The position numbers and the translations under genes are program-made. Below, in pieces: positions 1 to 5,606 of a stretch of DNA of 6,030 nucleotides (position 1 is its first letter; each line of letters begins with the position of its first letter). The notes under the pieces were generated by a model that saw only the letters and a list, made by a program, of their open reading frames with translations, ran no database searches and had not been told where the DNA came from. Source of the DNA: Thermoplasmatota archaeon (GTDB lineage Archaea > Thermoplasmatota > Thermoplasmata > RBG-16-68-12 > JAJISG01); assembly GCA_022848835.1 (NCBI GenBank), contig JAJISG010000140.1, positions 1-6,030 of the forward strand, read 5' to 3'.

Positions 1-76
1 GGGCTGTCTTCTGAGCGTTCACCCCGCCAGGGTCGAGGACCGACTTCTCCACGGATGACCCAAAGAATAAATCCAT
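1..76 (-). CDS. possible 5' end of a gene leaving the window (unidentified)
   Basis: From an ATG at position 76 on the minus strand, 25 codons stay open to the window edge, beginning MDLFFGSSVEKSVLDPGG. Many codons start with G and most third positions are G or C, as in the neighbouring genes. An AGGTGG sequence lies 11 nt upstream of the ATG, a little far for a Shine-Dalgarno site. The start would be only 24 nt from the divergent TPR gene. I do not recognise the family. A rival reading is the C-terminus of a plus-strand gene ending with TGA at 56-58, whose last residues would read VEDRLLHG. The two cannot be told apart without the flanking sequence. Confidence 0.27.
   Translation of the reverse strand, partial: MDLFFGSSVEKSVLDPGGVNAQKTA
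64..73 (+). promoter_or_regulatory. weak TATA-like element for the TPR gene
   Basis: The only A/T-rich stretch upstream of the TPR gene is AGAATAAATC. Its centre is about 32 nt before the ATG at 101, and no Shine-Dalgarno sequence precedes that ATG, so a short-leader or leaderless transcript is possible. The match to an archaeal TATA box is poor, and the element would lie inside the putative minus-strand gene at 1-76. Confidence 0.22.
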
Positions 77-100
77 GCGCTCGTTGACCACCTGATCTCG

Positions 101-595
101 ATGCCCAATGCCTCCAAGGAAATCACTGCTGGAGAAAGATGCCTCAGTCGCCTGGATTACAAGGGGGCCTTCGCCCATTTCGACATGGCCTTGAAGGAGG
201 ACCCGAAGAACGCCTATGTGTACTTCTGTAAAGCTGAATCCGCCTTGGGCCTCAATCGTCTGGACTCGGGGGAGATTACCGCTCTCTACAAGGCCGCCCT
301 GGACCTTGAACCTGACAACCCCCAATACCTCGATGGATTCGCCTCCTTTTGTTTGGACATCGGCAATTTCAAGGAGGCGGAGGAGGTCTTCAACCGGGCG
401 GCCAGGATGGATCAGGAGAACGCTCCCTTCTACTATCTCGACTTTGCCGTTAACTACTATCGAAAGGCACCGATCATCATGGAGAAGTACATGGACAATA
501 CGACGAAAAGGATCATCGCCAAGAAGGCGTTGGATTATCTTCTGAAGGCGCTTGGCATGGAGAAGGAGGAGGCCTTGGAGGTCCTCCGGGGTTGA
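101..595 (+). CDS. small tetratricopeptide-repeat (TPR) protein
   Basis: This is a 164-residue soluble protein made almost wholly of TPR helices. Repeat 1 covers about residues 4-37 (core DYKGAFAHFDMALKEDPKN). Repeat 2 covers about 38-72 (ending YKAALDLEPDN) and repeat 3 about 74-106 (core GNFKEAEEVFNRAARMD). The remaining C-terminal part is charged helix, including YLLKALGMEKEEALEVL. TPRs are protein-protein interaction scaffolds; no catalytic domain, signal peptide or membrane segment is visible, so it is probably a cytoplasmic adaptor with unknown partners. ATG 101 is the only normal start in this frame: a TAA at 68-70 closes it upstream and only a CTG lies between. It ends 1 nt before the stop of the convergent zinc-finger gene. 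The family call is secure, the function is unknown. Confidence 0.85.
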   Translation: MPNASKEITAGERCLSRLDYKGAFAHFDMALKEDPKNAYVYFCKAESALGLNRLDSGEITALYKAALDLEPDNPQYLDGFASFCLDIGNFKEAEEVFNRAARMDQENAPFYYLDFAVNYYRKAPIIMEKYMDNTTKRIIAKKALDYLLKALGMEKEEALEVLRG

Positions 596-596
596 A

Positions 597-743
597 TCAG
601 TCCTCCGATGAGGCCCGGGTGCCGCGAAGGCAGGACGTGCAGGTTCCCAATTTGACGTCGTAGTGATCCATGCAGACCAGATGCCCGCAGAAGCGACATG
701 TATTGGCTGCTGGGGAGGCGCAATACGAGCAAATACCTATCAT
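597..743 (-). CDS. 48-residue zinc-finger protein, HIT/B-box-like cysteine pattern
   Basis: This short gene runs from ATG 743 to a TGA at 599-597. The protein begins MIGICSYCASPAANTC and carries four metal-binding pairs: C5-x2-C8, C16-x2-C19, C24-x2-H27 and C35-x2-C38, with an extra H21. Eight evenly spaced ligands suggest two zinc ions in a cross-braced fold of the HIT-zinc-finger or B-box type. The last ten residues (GTRASSED) look disordered. Such small zinc proteins usually bind protein or nucleic acid; the partner is unknown. A clear TATA box lies about 26 nt before the ATG and no Shine-Dalgarno sequence precedes it, so the mRNA should be leaderless. It converges on the TPR gene with a single base between the two stops. 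The regular ligand spacing together with the promoter makes a real gene much likelier than chance. Confidence 0.8.
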   Translation of the reverse strand: MIGICSYCASPAANTCRFCGHLVCMDHYDVKLGTCTSCLRGTRASSED

Positions 744-765
744 CGATTGTTATTGGTTCCCGGGT

Positions 766-773
766 CTATATAG
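766..773 (-). promoter_or_regulatory. TATA box for the zinc-finger gene
   Basis: The sequence CTATATAG is centred about 26 nt upstream of the ATG at 743, the normal spacing from an archaeal TATA box to the transcription start. Transcription would therefore begin at or within a base or two of the start codon, giving a leaderless mRNA. The element is a perfect palindrome, so orientation is set by flanking sequence. The rest of the gap to the HIT gene at 926 holds no second good TATA box, no tRNA-like fold and no convincing small gene. Confidence 0.6.
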
Positions 774-925
774 GTTGATGCTATCGAACAGACGGTAGGG
801 GATAGCTTCTCTCGAGATGACGATAGGACGTGTGTGGGAGTATTCTATGCGGAGTGCCGGACCACCATGGAAGTGGTGCATCGTGATATCTCCGATGGTA
901 TGTCCATAACAGAACGCTCATATGG

Positions 926-1408
926 ATGGACCCCCATTTCTATGGCGTGAGCCCTCGAGAGACCGAAGGCTGTATCTTCTGTGAAATCGTCCGCGGGGAA
1001 GAGAAGGCCGCAGTTGTCTACGAGGACGTCTCCTTCGTGGCTTTCATGGACAGAAACCCGATCAACGAGGGACACCTGCTGGTCCTCCCTAAGACCCACT
1101 ATGAAACTCTCTTCGAGATGCCAGTTGAGGATGTCGGTCCCCTCTTCACCAAGGTGGTGTACCTGGCGGCCGCGGTGAGGGAGGCCATGAAGGCCGATGG
1201 TATCAACATTGGTCAGAACAACGGGCGAGCCGCCCATCAGATCGTACCTCACGTGCACGTCCACATAATCCCTCGATATCAGAACGACTCTCCCGAGGGC
1301 AGGTGGCCCTCTAGAAGACCGGCGTCCCTCGAAGAACTGGAGGCGGCGGCAGGGCGGATAAGGACCTCCGCAGAGGCCCTGCCTACTTCCTCAGCTCCCC
1401 GAGAGTAG
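926..1408 (+). CDS. HIT-family (histidine-triad) nucleotide hydrolase
   Basis: This 160-residue protein has the full histidine-triad signature: H109-V-H111-V-H113-I-I within PHVHVHIIPRY. H111 is the expected nucleophile that forms the nucleotidyl intermediate. C16-x2-C19 in GCIFCEIV, probably with H58 in KTHYE and a triad histidine, is the structural zinc site of Hint-like members. The segment NEGHLLVLPKTHYE (residues 47-60) is also typical. Relatives hydrolyse nucleoside phosphoramidates or dinucleoside polyphosphates such as Ap4A; the substrate here cannot be read from sequence. It should be a cytosolic homodimer. The tail from about residue 121 is longer than in minimal Hint proteins. ATG 926 is the only ATG in frame after the TGA at 884-886, but family members often start just before CIFC, so GTG 947 is an alternative. 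Neither start has a clear Shine-Dalgarno sequence. The last 26 bp overlap the convergent mptA gene. Confidence 0.93.
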   Translation: MDPHFYGVSPRETEGCIFCEIVRGEEKAAVVYEDVSFVAFMDRNPINEGHLLVLPKTHYETLFEMPVEDVGPLFTKVVYLAAAVREAMKADGINIGQNNGRAAHQIVPHVHVHIIPRYQNDSPEGRWPSRRPASLEELEAAAGRIRTSAEALPTSSAPRE

Positions 1409-2312
1409 TTATCCTCTCGGCCTCTGCATTGTGCTTGTGGATGGACTCCTCACTGTTACTCCTCACCCAGACCTGCGTCTGGTCCGGAAAGTCAGCGTAC
1501 CTCTTCAGTAGTCTAGTGAGAATCTCTCGCACGACATCCTCTACAAAGCGCGGCTCCTCATGGGCTCTCTTTACGACCTCGGCTTCATCCGCCCTCTTCA
1601 AGATCTCGTATGTGGGGGCGCTGAGGCTCTGCTCCACCATGTCGATGAGGTCATTGGCCTCGACTTCGAATCCCTCAGGCACCTCTATGAGAAGGGTGGT
1701 GCGATTTCGCTGATTGTGAGTGATTATGGGGGTATCGGGACCCGAGAGCCTTCCTTCCAGGTCCAAATTATGTCTGATGGTCTCCATAGCACAGGGACAT
1801 GCCGTCATCCCCACTACCTCCACCCCTATCGACTTCAACAGAGCGATATCGCTGTCGCGACGCGCATGAGCCGTGGCCATCAGTAGGTAGTGCTCCGTAG
1901 TCTTCTTTCCCAAGGGCGTCTGACGCTCGAGGAAGTAATCCGCCTTGGTCTTCACCTCACTGCAGCTGGCATATTCATGCCTTGTCAGCAGTCGCCTGGC
2001 GATGTCAGAACAGAGGTCTTCCAGACTGGACACGGGTGCTCGAACGCTCTCCTCGACGATCTCGTTGACGACCTCCAGGTTTCGTGACAGATGGGAACCC
2101 TTCATCGTCGATGGGAGGTCGACGTAGATGTCGAAATTGGCTGTCAGGGTGATCGTTCCGTCTGAACGGGTGACGTCAACGGGCTTCTTGACTCCCGTGA
2201 CGCCGACCCTAGTGAGCTTGAACCTCAGTTCTGCTGGCCAGCTTTGAACGTCTAGGTCGATGGTGACACCCTCCCGTTGTAACGAGAGGGTTCCTTTTAA
2301 CCCTAGTGTCAT
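1383..2312 (-). CDS. mptA: GTP cyclohydrolase MptA (type IV, FolE2 family)
   Basis: MptA is an Fe(II)-dependent cytosolic enzyme. It converts GTP to 7,8-dihydroneopterin 2',3'-cyclic phosphate, the first step to methanopterin-type or other archaeal pterin cofactors. With this start the protein has 309 residues, the usual family length. Family landmarks are LDVQSW near the N-terminus, RVGVTGVKKP, FDIYVDLPSTMKGSHLSRNLE (text broken here only for length: FDIYVDLPSTMKGS, then HLSRNLE), GMTACPCAME with C172 and C174, THNQR with H199, PRFVEDVVRE, and the C-terminal SIHKHNAEA. The cysteine and histidine/glutamate motifs are the expected metal and catalytic sites. It lies 22 nt after the MFS stop, so it may be the third gene of that transcript. 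The start is uncertain: ATG 2393 would overlap the MFS gene by 59 bp, while the best Shine-Dalgarno sequence (2274-2270) points to an AUC at 2261. The first 17 codons from 2312 include ACA, CTA, TTA and AAA, unlike the rest. A strict bacterial-type FolE2 product (dihydroneopterin triphosphate) is less likely. Confidence 0.93.
   Translation of the reverse strand: MTLGLKGTLSLQREGVTIDLDVQSWPAELRFKLTRVGVTGVKKPVDVTRSDGTITLTANFDIYVDLPSTMKGSHLSRNLEVVNEIVEESVRAPVSSLEDLCSDIARRLLTRHEYASCSEVKTKADYFLERQTPLGKKTTEHYLLMATAHARRDSDIALLKSIGVEVVGMTACPCAMETIRHNLDLEGRLSGPDTPIITHNQRNRTTLLIEVPEGFEVEANDLIDMVEQSLSAPTYEILKRADEAEVVKRAHEEPRFVEDVVREILTRLLKRYADFPDQTQVWVRSNSEESIHKHNAEAERITTLGELRK
2268..2304 (-). promoter_or_regulatory. 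two competing RNA hairpins at the 5' end of mptA
   Basis: In the minus-strand RNA, AGGGUU (2304-2299) pairs perfectly with AACCCU (2292-2287) across AAAAGG. Immediately after, ACCCUCUCGUU (2291-2281) can pair with AACGGGAGGGU (2278-2268) along nearly its whole length, with one G-U wobble. The two hairpins share 2291-2287, so they exclude each other. The second one buries GGAGG (2274-2270). This resembles an anti-sequestor/sequestor switch, but it may be chance within coding sequence if translation starts at 2312. Confidence 0.35.
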
Positions 2313-2334
2313 GGGACGGGTGAAACGTAGATTC

Positions 2335-3615
2335 CTAGAGCTCTGTGGGCAGGCCTGGCTCCTTCCCGACTTTCTTTCTAGTCTCCCTGACATAGAGCAG
2401 GATAAGGCTCGTCGTGATGATTCCCAGAATGGAGGAGACGAGAAAGGGAAGGGCGACCCCCGGCAGTGGTATGGAACCTAGGGACTCGATGCCCCTTAAG
2501 GCGTCATATAGAAAGCCCCCTAGGGGTGCCCCAAAGACAGCACCCACGTTGAACAGCGCTTGGGAGGTCCCGATGAGTTTTCCCCTGATCCTAGGAGGGA
2601 ACAGGTCCGCCTGGAGGGCTCTCAGGGCAGGCTGGGACATCTGGAAGGCGAAGGACCTGAATACCATGAGGCTGGCCAGCTGGTAAACACTGGCGGAGAA
2701 TGGTATCAGGACGGAGGAGCCCCGGGCCATGTAGCTCCCGAATACGACTAGAGGCTTCCTGCCGATTCTGTCGGAGATATAGCCAGAAGGCAGGTTTACA
2801 CCTAGGCCCACGATCATGGCAGCACCGATGACGGTACCCGCAACCACCTCGTTCAGTCCTAGAAAGTCTTTCATGTAGTAGATTGGTAGGAAGCCGATCA
2901 GGCTGAAGGAGAAGCCGTTGCCTAGGTTGTTCAGGAAGAGGATATTGACTTGCTTTCTCATGCTTCTCGGGAGCTGGGGCGGGGGGGTTTCCGCCGGGTT
3001 CGCTGCTCCCCTCTCTACTCCTGGTTTCACGATGTCTGTTACGAAGCTCTGGACCAGAAGGGCCGCTATCCCGGAGAAGATGGCTATGAAGTAGAATGGA
3101 AAGTGGAAGCTCGCCAGATCTCCCATGCCCAGGGGGTTTCTAGCCGTCCAGAGCAGGAGGCCACCCGCGAAGGGTCCCGCGGCAAAACCTACGTTTGAGG
3201 TAACCATGTAGATAGAGATGGCAAAGCCCCGTCTATCCTCTGGCGCTGAGTCCACGATGAGGGCTTCCCCCACTGGCCACACCATGGCTGAGGCGACCCC
3301 CTGTAGGCCCCTGACGAGGATGAGCCCCGTCCAGTGTCCTGGGAAGGTGAACATGATGCCTAGGACCGCGTACAGGACTGCGCCAACCACGATGATTCTC
3401 TTCCGTCCGATGGCATCAGAGAGCCTCCCGAAGTAACGGGCGAAAATGGCCCGGGTCACCATGAAGGAGGAGAGGAGAATCCCGAGTTGGAAGGCGTTCC
3501 CTCCCAGGATTTCCACGTAGAAGGGCATGATCGGAACGATAAGGCCAAAGCCCATGCTGACCAGGAATCCCAGCAAGGAGACGAAGGTCAGGTTTCTCCT
3601 TTCAATGGAGATCAT
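2335..3615 (-). CDS. MFS drug/proton antiporter-like exporter (DHA1 type)
   Basis: This 426-residue membrane protein has the two six-helix halves of a major facilitator transporter. Motif A appears after helix 2 as GRLSDAIGRKR (residues 63-73) and again in the second half as GYISDRIGRK (278-287). R102 in LVRGLQGVASA is the motif B arginine. NVGFAAGPFAGG (141-152) and NVGAVFGAPLGG (356-367) match the antiporter motif C in both halves, which indicates export coupled to proton entry. A proline-rich cytoplasmic loop lies around residues 205-218, between the halves. The substrate is unknown; multidrug or metabolite efflux is plausible. ATG 3615 begins 3 nt after the stop of the MATE gene, and GGTG at the end of that gene is a candidate Shine-Dalgarno site, so translation is probably coupled. 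Its co-transcription with a second exporter and the divergent regulator suggests shared control. Confidence 0.93.
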   Translation of the reverse strand: MISIERRNLTFVSLLGFLVSMGFGLIVPIMPFYVEILGGNAFQLGILLSSFMVTRAIFARYFGRLSDAIGRKRIIVVGAVLYAVLGIMFTFPGHWTGLILVRGLQGVASAMVWPVGEALIVDSAPEDRRGFAISIYMVTSNVGFAAGPFAGGLLLWTARNPLGMGDLASFHFPFYFIAIFSGIAALLVQSFVTDIVKPGVERGAANPAETPPPQLPRSMRKQVNILFLNNLGNGFSFSLIGFLPIYYMKDFLGLNEVVAGTVIGAAMIVGLGVNLPSGYISDRIGRKPLVVFGSYMARGSSVLIPFSASVYQLASLMVFRSFAFQMSQPALRALQADLFPPRIRGKLIGTSQALFNVGAVFGAPLGGFLYDALRGIESLGSIPLPGVALPFLVSSILGIITTSLILLYVRETRKKVGKEPGLPTEL

Positions 3616-3618
3616 CCT

Positions 3619-4956
3619 CTACACCGTTATGGTCTTCCAAGCACCAGTTCTGTAGCGCGCGAGGATGACCGCTGCTCGAATGTAGTACTCCAACACCATG
3701 GAGCCCCACACTCCGAGAAGGGCCAGTGGAGTGACATAACCCAAGATGTAGGATAGGGGCAGCCGAATGGCCAGGACGCCCATTGCCGATGTGTAGAGCG
3801 GCCATCTTGTATCTCCCGCCCCACGTAGGGCTCCCGACACGGTGAAGTAGAGGGCGAAAGCGGGGATGCCCACCGAATACAGTCGTATCCAGGTGACCGC
3901 CAAGGCCACCACCTCTCGATCATCGATGAAGAAACGCGCGAGCTGCTCAGCGAAGGTGAAGGTGATGAGCGCCAGGGCTCCCATAGTGAGGACGGCCAGT
4001 TTCACGGACTCCCACCCGCTCTTCTCCGCCTGGTGGGGATCCTTGGCTCCTAGGCTCTGTCCGACGAGGGTCGTGGCGGCCATTGCAAAGCCGAGTCCAG
4101 GCAGAAATATGAGAAACTGGATGCGGGCGCCGATCTGGTGAGCTGCGAGGGCCGCAGTGCCGAAACCGACGATGAAGAGGATCCATACGGTGAAACCGAT
4201 CTGGAGTAGCAACTGTTCAAGGGCGGCTGGGTACCCAACTCGCAGGACCCTCCGGATCATCTCCCCGTCCCATAGAGGACCGGGGACACGGAGACTGAGG
4301 GTCCGTCTGCCCCTCAGGAATAGGGTCAGATAGAGGACAGACCCGATGCCGTAGGAAGTGGCGGTACCCACCGCGGCTCCCTGGACGCCAAGGGCGGGAA
4401 AGCCGAAGTTTCCGAAGATGAGTGTGTAATTGATCGTGAAGTTTACGAGGTTTACCAGGCCGCCAACGTAGAGGGGTGTTTTCATGTCGCCGGCGCCCCT
4501 AAGGGCTGCAGCAGAGAGAAAACTCGTGAAGAGGAACGGTATGCCTAGAAAGACGGTGCCGATATACGACGCTCCAATCTGCACCACCGCCTCCTCCGGT
4601 CGAAAGATTCGAAGCATCTGTTCCGGGAAGGCCACCCCCACCAGTGTGAGGGGTATTGAGAGAATGATCCCCAGAATCAGGCTCCCCTTGAGAGCCTGGC
4701 TCGCCTTCTGCGTTTCCTGTGACCCTATGTGTCTTGCCACGACAGCCACAGTACCCGCACTCAAGGCCAGCATTGTGGAGAATGCTAGGAATAGGAGCTG
4801 CGAGCCCAATGCCAGAGAAGCGACTGCCACGGGGCCTAGCCTTCCAACCATCAAGACATCCACGGTGGTGGTGAACGTCTGTAGGAAGTTGGCCAGAATT
4901 ACTGGCCAGGCGAGGTGGAATATAGTGCGTCTCAGGCTACCGCGAAACAGTTGCAC
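3619..4956 (-). CDS. MATE-family cation-coupled multidrug exporter
   Basis: This 445-residue membrane protein has 12 predicted helices in two homologous halves. D33 in TVDVLMVGRLG is the helix-1 aspartate that couples ions in MATE pumps. ALSAGTVAVVARHIGSQE (residues 64-81) and its counterpart AMAATTLVGQSLGAKDP (291-307) mark the two halves. RGAGDMKTP (153-161) and RGAGDTRWP (378-386) are the repeated signature. MATE pumps use sodium or proton gradients to export cationic, often planar compounds across the cell membrane. Translation starts at GTG 4956; the nearby ATG on the same strand is in a different frame. There is no Shine-Dalgarno sequence, but a TATA box is centred 25-26 nt upstream, so the mRNA should be leaderless. 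It is the first gene of the MATE-MFS(-mptA) cluster. A polysaccharide flippase of the related MVF superfamily is less likely, because both RGAGD motifs are intact. Confidence 0.94.
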   Translation of the reverse strand: MQLFRGSLRRTIFHLAWPVILANFLQTFTTTVDVLMVGRLGPVAVASLALGSQLLFLAFSTMLALSAGTVAVVARHIGSQETQKASQALKGSLILGIILSIPLTLVGVAFPEQMLRIFRPEEAVVQIGASYIGTVFLGIPFLFTSFLSAAALRGAGDMKTPLYVGGLVNLVNFTINYTLIFGNFGFPALGVQGAAVGTATSYGIGSVLYLTLFLRGRRTLSLRVPGPLWDGEMIRRVLRVGYPAALEQLLLQIGFTVWILFIVGFGTAALAAHQIGARIQFLIFLPGLGFAMAATTLVGQSLGAKDPHQAEKSGWESVKLAVLTMGALALITFTFAEQLARFFIDDREVVALAVTWIRLYSVGIPAFALYFTVSGALRGAGDTRWPLYTSAMGVLAIRLPLSYILGYVTPLALLGVWGSMVLEYYIRAAVILARYRTGAWKTITV

Positions 4957-4973
4957 GATTGTGCATACGTGCA
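4952..4973. promoter_or_regulatory. candidate operator: three TGCAC/GTGCA boxes
   Basis: TGCAC, a 4-nt spacer, GTGCA, a 3-nt spacer and a second GTGCA occupy 22 bp. The first two boxes form a perfect inverted repeat (4952-4965), the last two a direct repeat with an 8-bp period. They cover the GTG start and predicted transcription start of the MATE gene, just beside the shared TATA box. A repressor bound here would block exporter transcription while leaving the regulator's start clear. The adjacent winged-helix protein is the obvious candidate ligand; this is inference. Confidence 0.45.
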
Positions 4974-4977
4974 GTAA

Positions 4978-4985
4978 CTATAAAG
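4978..4985. promoter_or_regulatory. shared TATA box for divergent leaderless genes
   Basis: CTATAAAG reads CTTTATAG on the other strand, a usable TATA box in both directions. Its centre is 25-26 nt from GTG 4956 of the MATE gene and 28-29 nt from ATG 5010 of the regulator, both fitting leaderless transcription. The preceding AGTAAC on the plus strand matches five of six positions of the archaeal BRE consensus, while the minus-strand flank matches less well. The regulator direction may therefore be the stronger one by default. No second TATA box is present in the 53-nt gap. Confidence 0.6.
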
Positions 4986-5009
4986 ACTCTGTATACGATT
5001 CAGGGTCAC

Positions 5010-5606
5010 ATGGAGGAGATCCGGTTCATTCGGGACCACAAGGCCATCCGCATCGCCACCGAATCGACTCGACGCAAGATCCTCAGCCTCCTCAGGGTGA
5101 GGGGAATGGTCGTTTCCCAGTTGGCAGAGCTATTGGAGAAGGACCAATCGACAGTCTACCGGCACGTGGAGAAGTTGCAGGAAGCTGGATTAATAGTCCC
5201 CTCCGGGGAACGGAAGACCCATCACATCCCGGAGAGGATCTACACCAGGACGGCCAGGATCTTCCTGATCGCGCCCGACACCTCCACGACAATAGACGAG
5301 GTGGAGCTGAGCAGGTTCTACGGAAGGGAGGAGGTTACCCGTATGTTGCGAGTACTGAAGAGCCTGGGGTACCTGGATGAGTTGACGCCGGATCTGGTCC
5401 AAGAAGCGCGGGATCTACTGCTATACATCGACAATTCCATCAGGGAGGAGCTGGAGAGGGTCACGCTGGAGGAAGAGATGGAGCTTCACACCATATGGAG
5501 GTTAGAGATGCTCCTTCTTCTTGTCAAGGCGCGCCGTGACGAGGTTTTTGAAGGGAAGCTGAACGACTTCCTAGACCGCCTCCGTAGCTACTCTCCCACG
5601 AGCTGA
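5010..5606 (+). CDS. winged helix-turn-helix regulator (ArsR-like fold)
   Basis: This 198-residue protein begins with a winged-helix DNA-binding domain. TESTRRKILSLL (residues 18-29) is helix 1, VSQLAELLEK (35-44) leads into the turn, DQSTVYRHVEKLQEAGLI (45-62) is the recognition helix, and 63-80 forms the wing. The remaining 115 or so residues are mostly charged helix, including REELERVTLEEEMELHTIW (144-162), likely a dimerisation or ligand domain I cannot assign. There are no cysteines, so metal sensing of the classic ArsR kind is unlikely. The frame is open upstream to a TTG at 4959, but ATG 5010 fits the TATA box spacing and the upstream residues are not protein-like. It is divergent from the MATE gene and probably controls the exporters and itself. 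Its last 19 bp overlap the convergent yjbQ gene. Confidence 0.88.
   Translation: MEEIRFIRDHKAIRIATESTRRKILSLLRVRGMVVSQLAELLEKDQSTVYRHVEKLQEAGLIVPSGERKTHHIPERIYTRTARIFLIAPDTSTTIDEVELSRFYGREEVTRMLRVLKSLGYLDELTPDLVQEARDLLLYIDNSIREELERVTLEEEMELHTIWRLEMLLLLVKARRDEVFEGKLNDFLDRLRSYSPTS

Noticed and set aside
535..732. 65-codon minus-strand frame over the zinc-finger gene
   Set aside because: It overlaps the zinc-finger frame and the TPR gene, lacks its cysteine pattern, and has no promoter at the right distance.
775..880. possible C/D-box small RNA or operator (TTGATGC, AGATGACGA, and an ACCAC/GTGGT inverted repeat at 861-877)
   Set aside because: The box matches are imperfect, no paired D box sits at a suitable distance, and the inverted repeat has only 5-bp arms.
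817..909. 30-codon plus-strand open frame upstream of the HIT gene
   Set aside because: It has no Shine-Dalgarno sequence, no TATA box at the right spacing and no recognisable motif; length is within chance expectation.
845..1264. 139-codon open frame on the minus strand opposite the HIT gene
   Set aside because: It lies antisense to a clear HIT protein with intact catalytic motifs, and its translation shows no recognisable domain; it is a product of the high-GC opposite frame.
2293..2300. TTAAAAGG on the minus strand as a TATA box for mptA
   Set aside because: Transcription would start near 2271, inside the Shine-Dalgarno sequence, with no start codon at leaderless position; the stretch is better explained as the loop of the first hairpin.
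4484..5380. 298-codon plus-strand open frame crossing the MATE start and the regulator
   Set aside because: It runs through two well-supported genes and the promoter gap, and its composition (rich in R, S, T and P) is that of a shadow frame.
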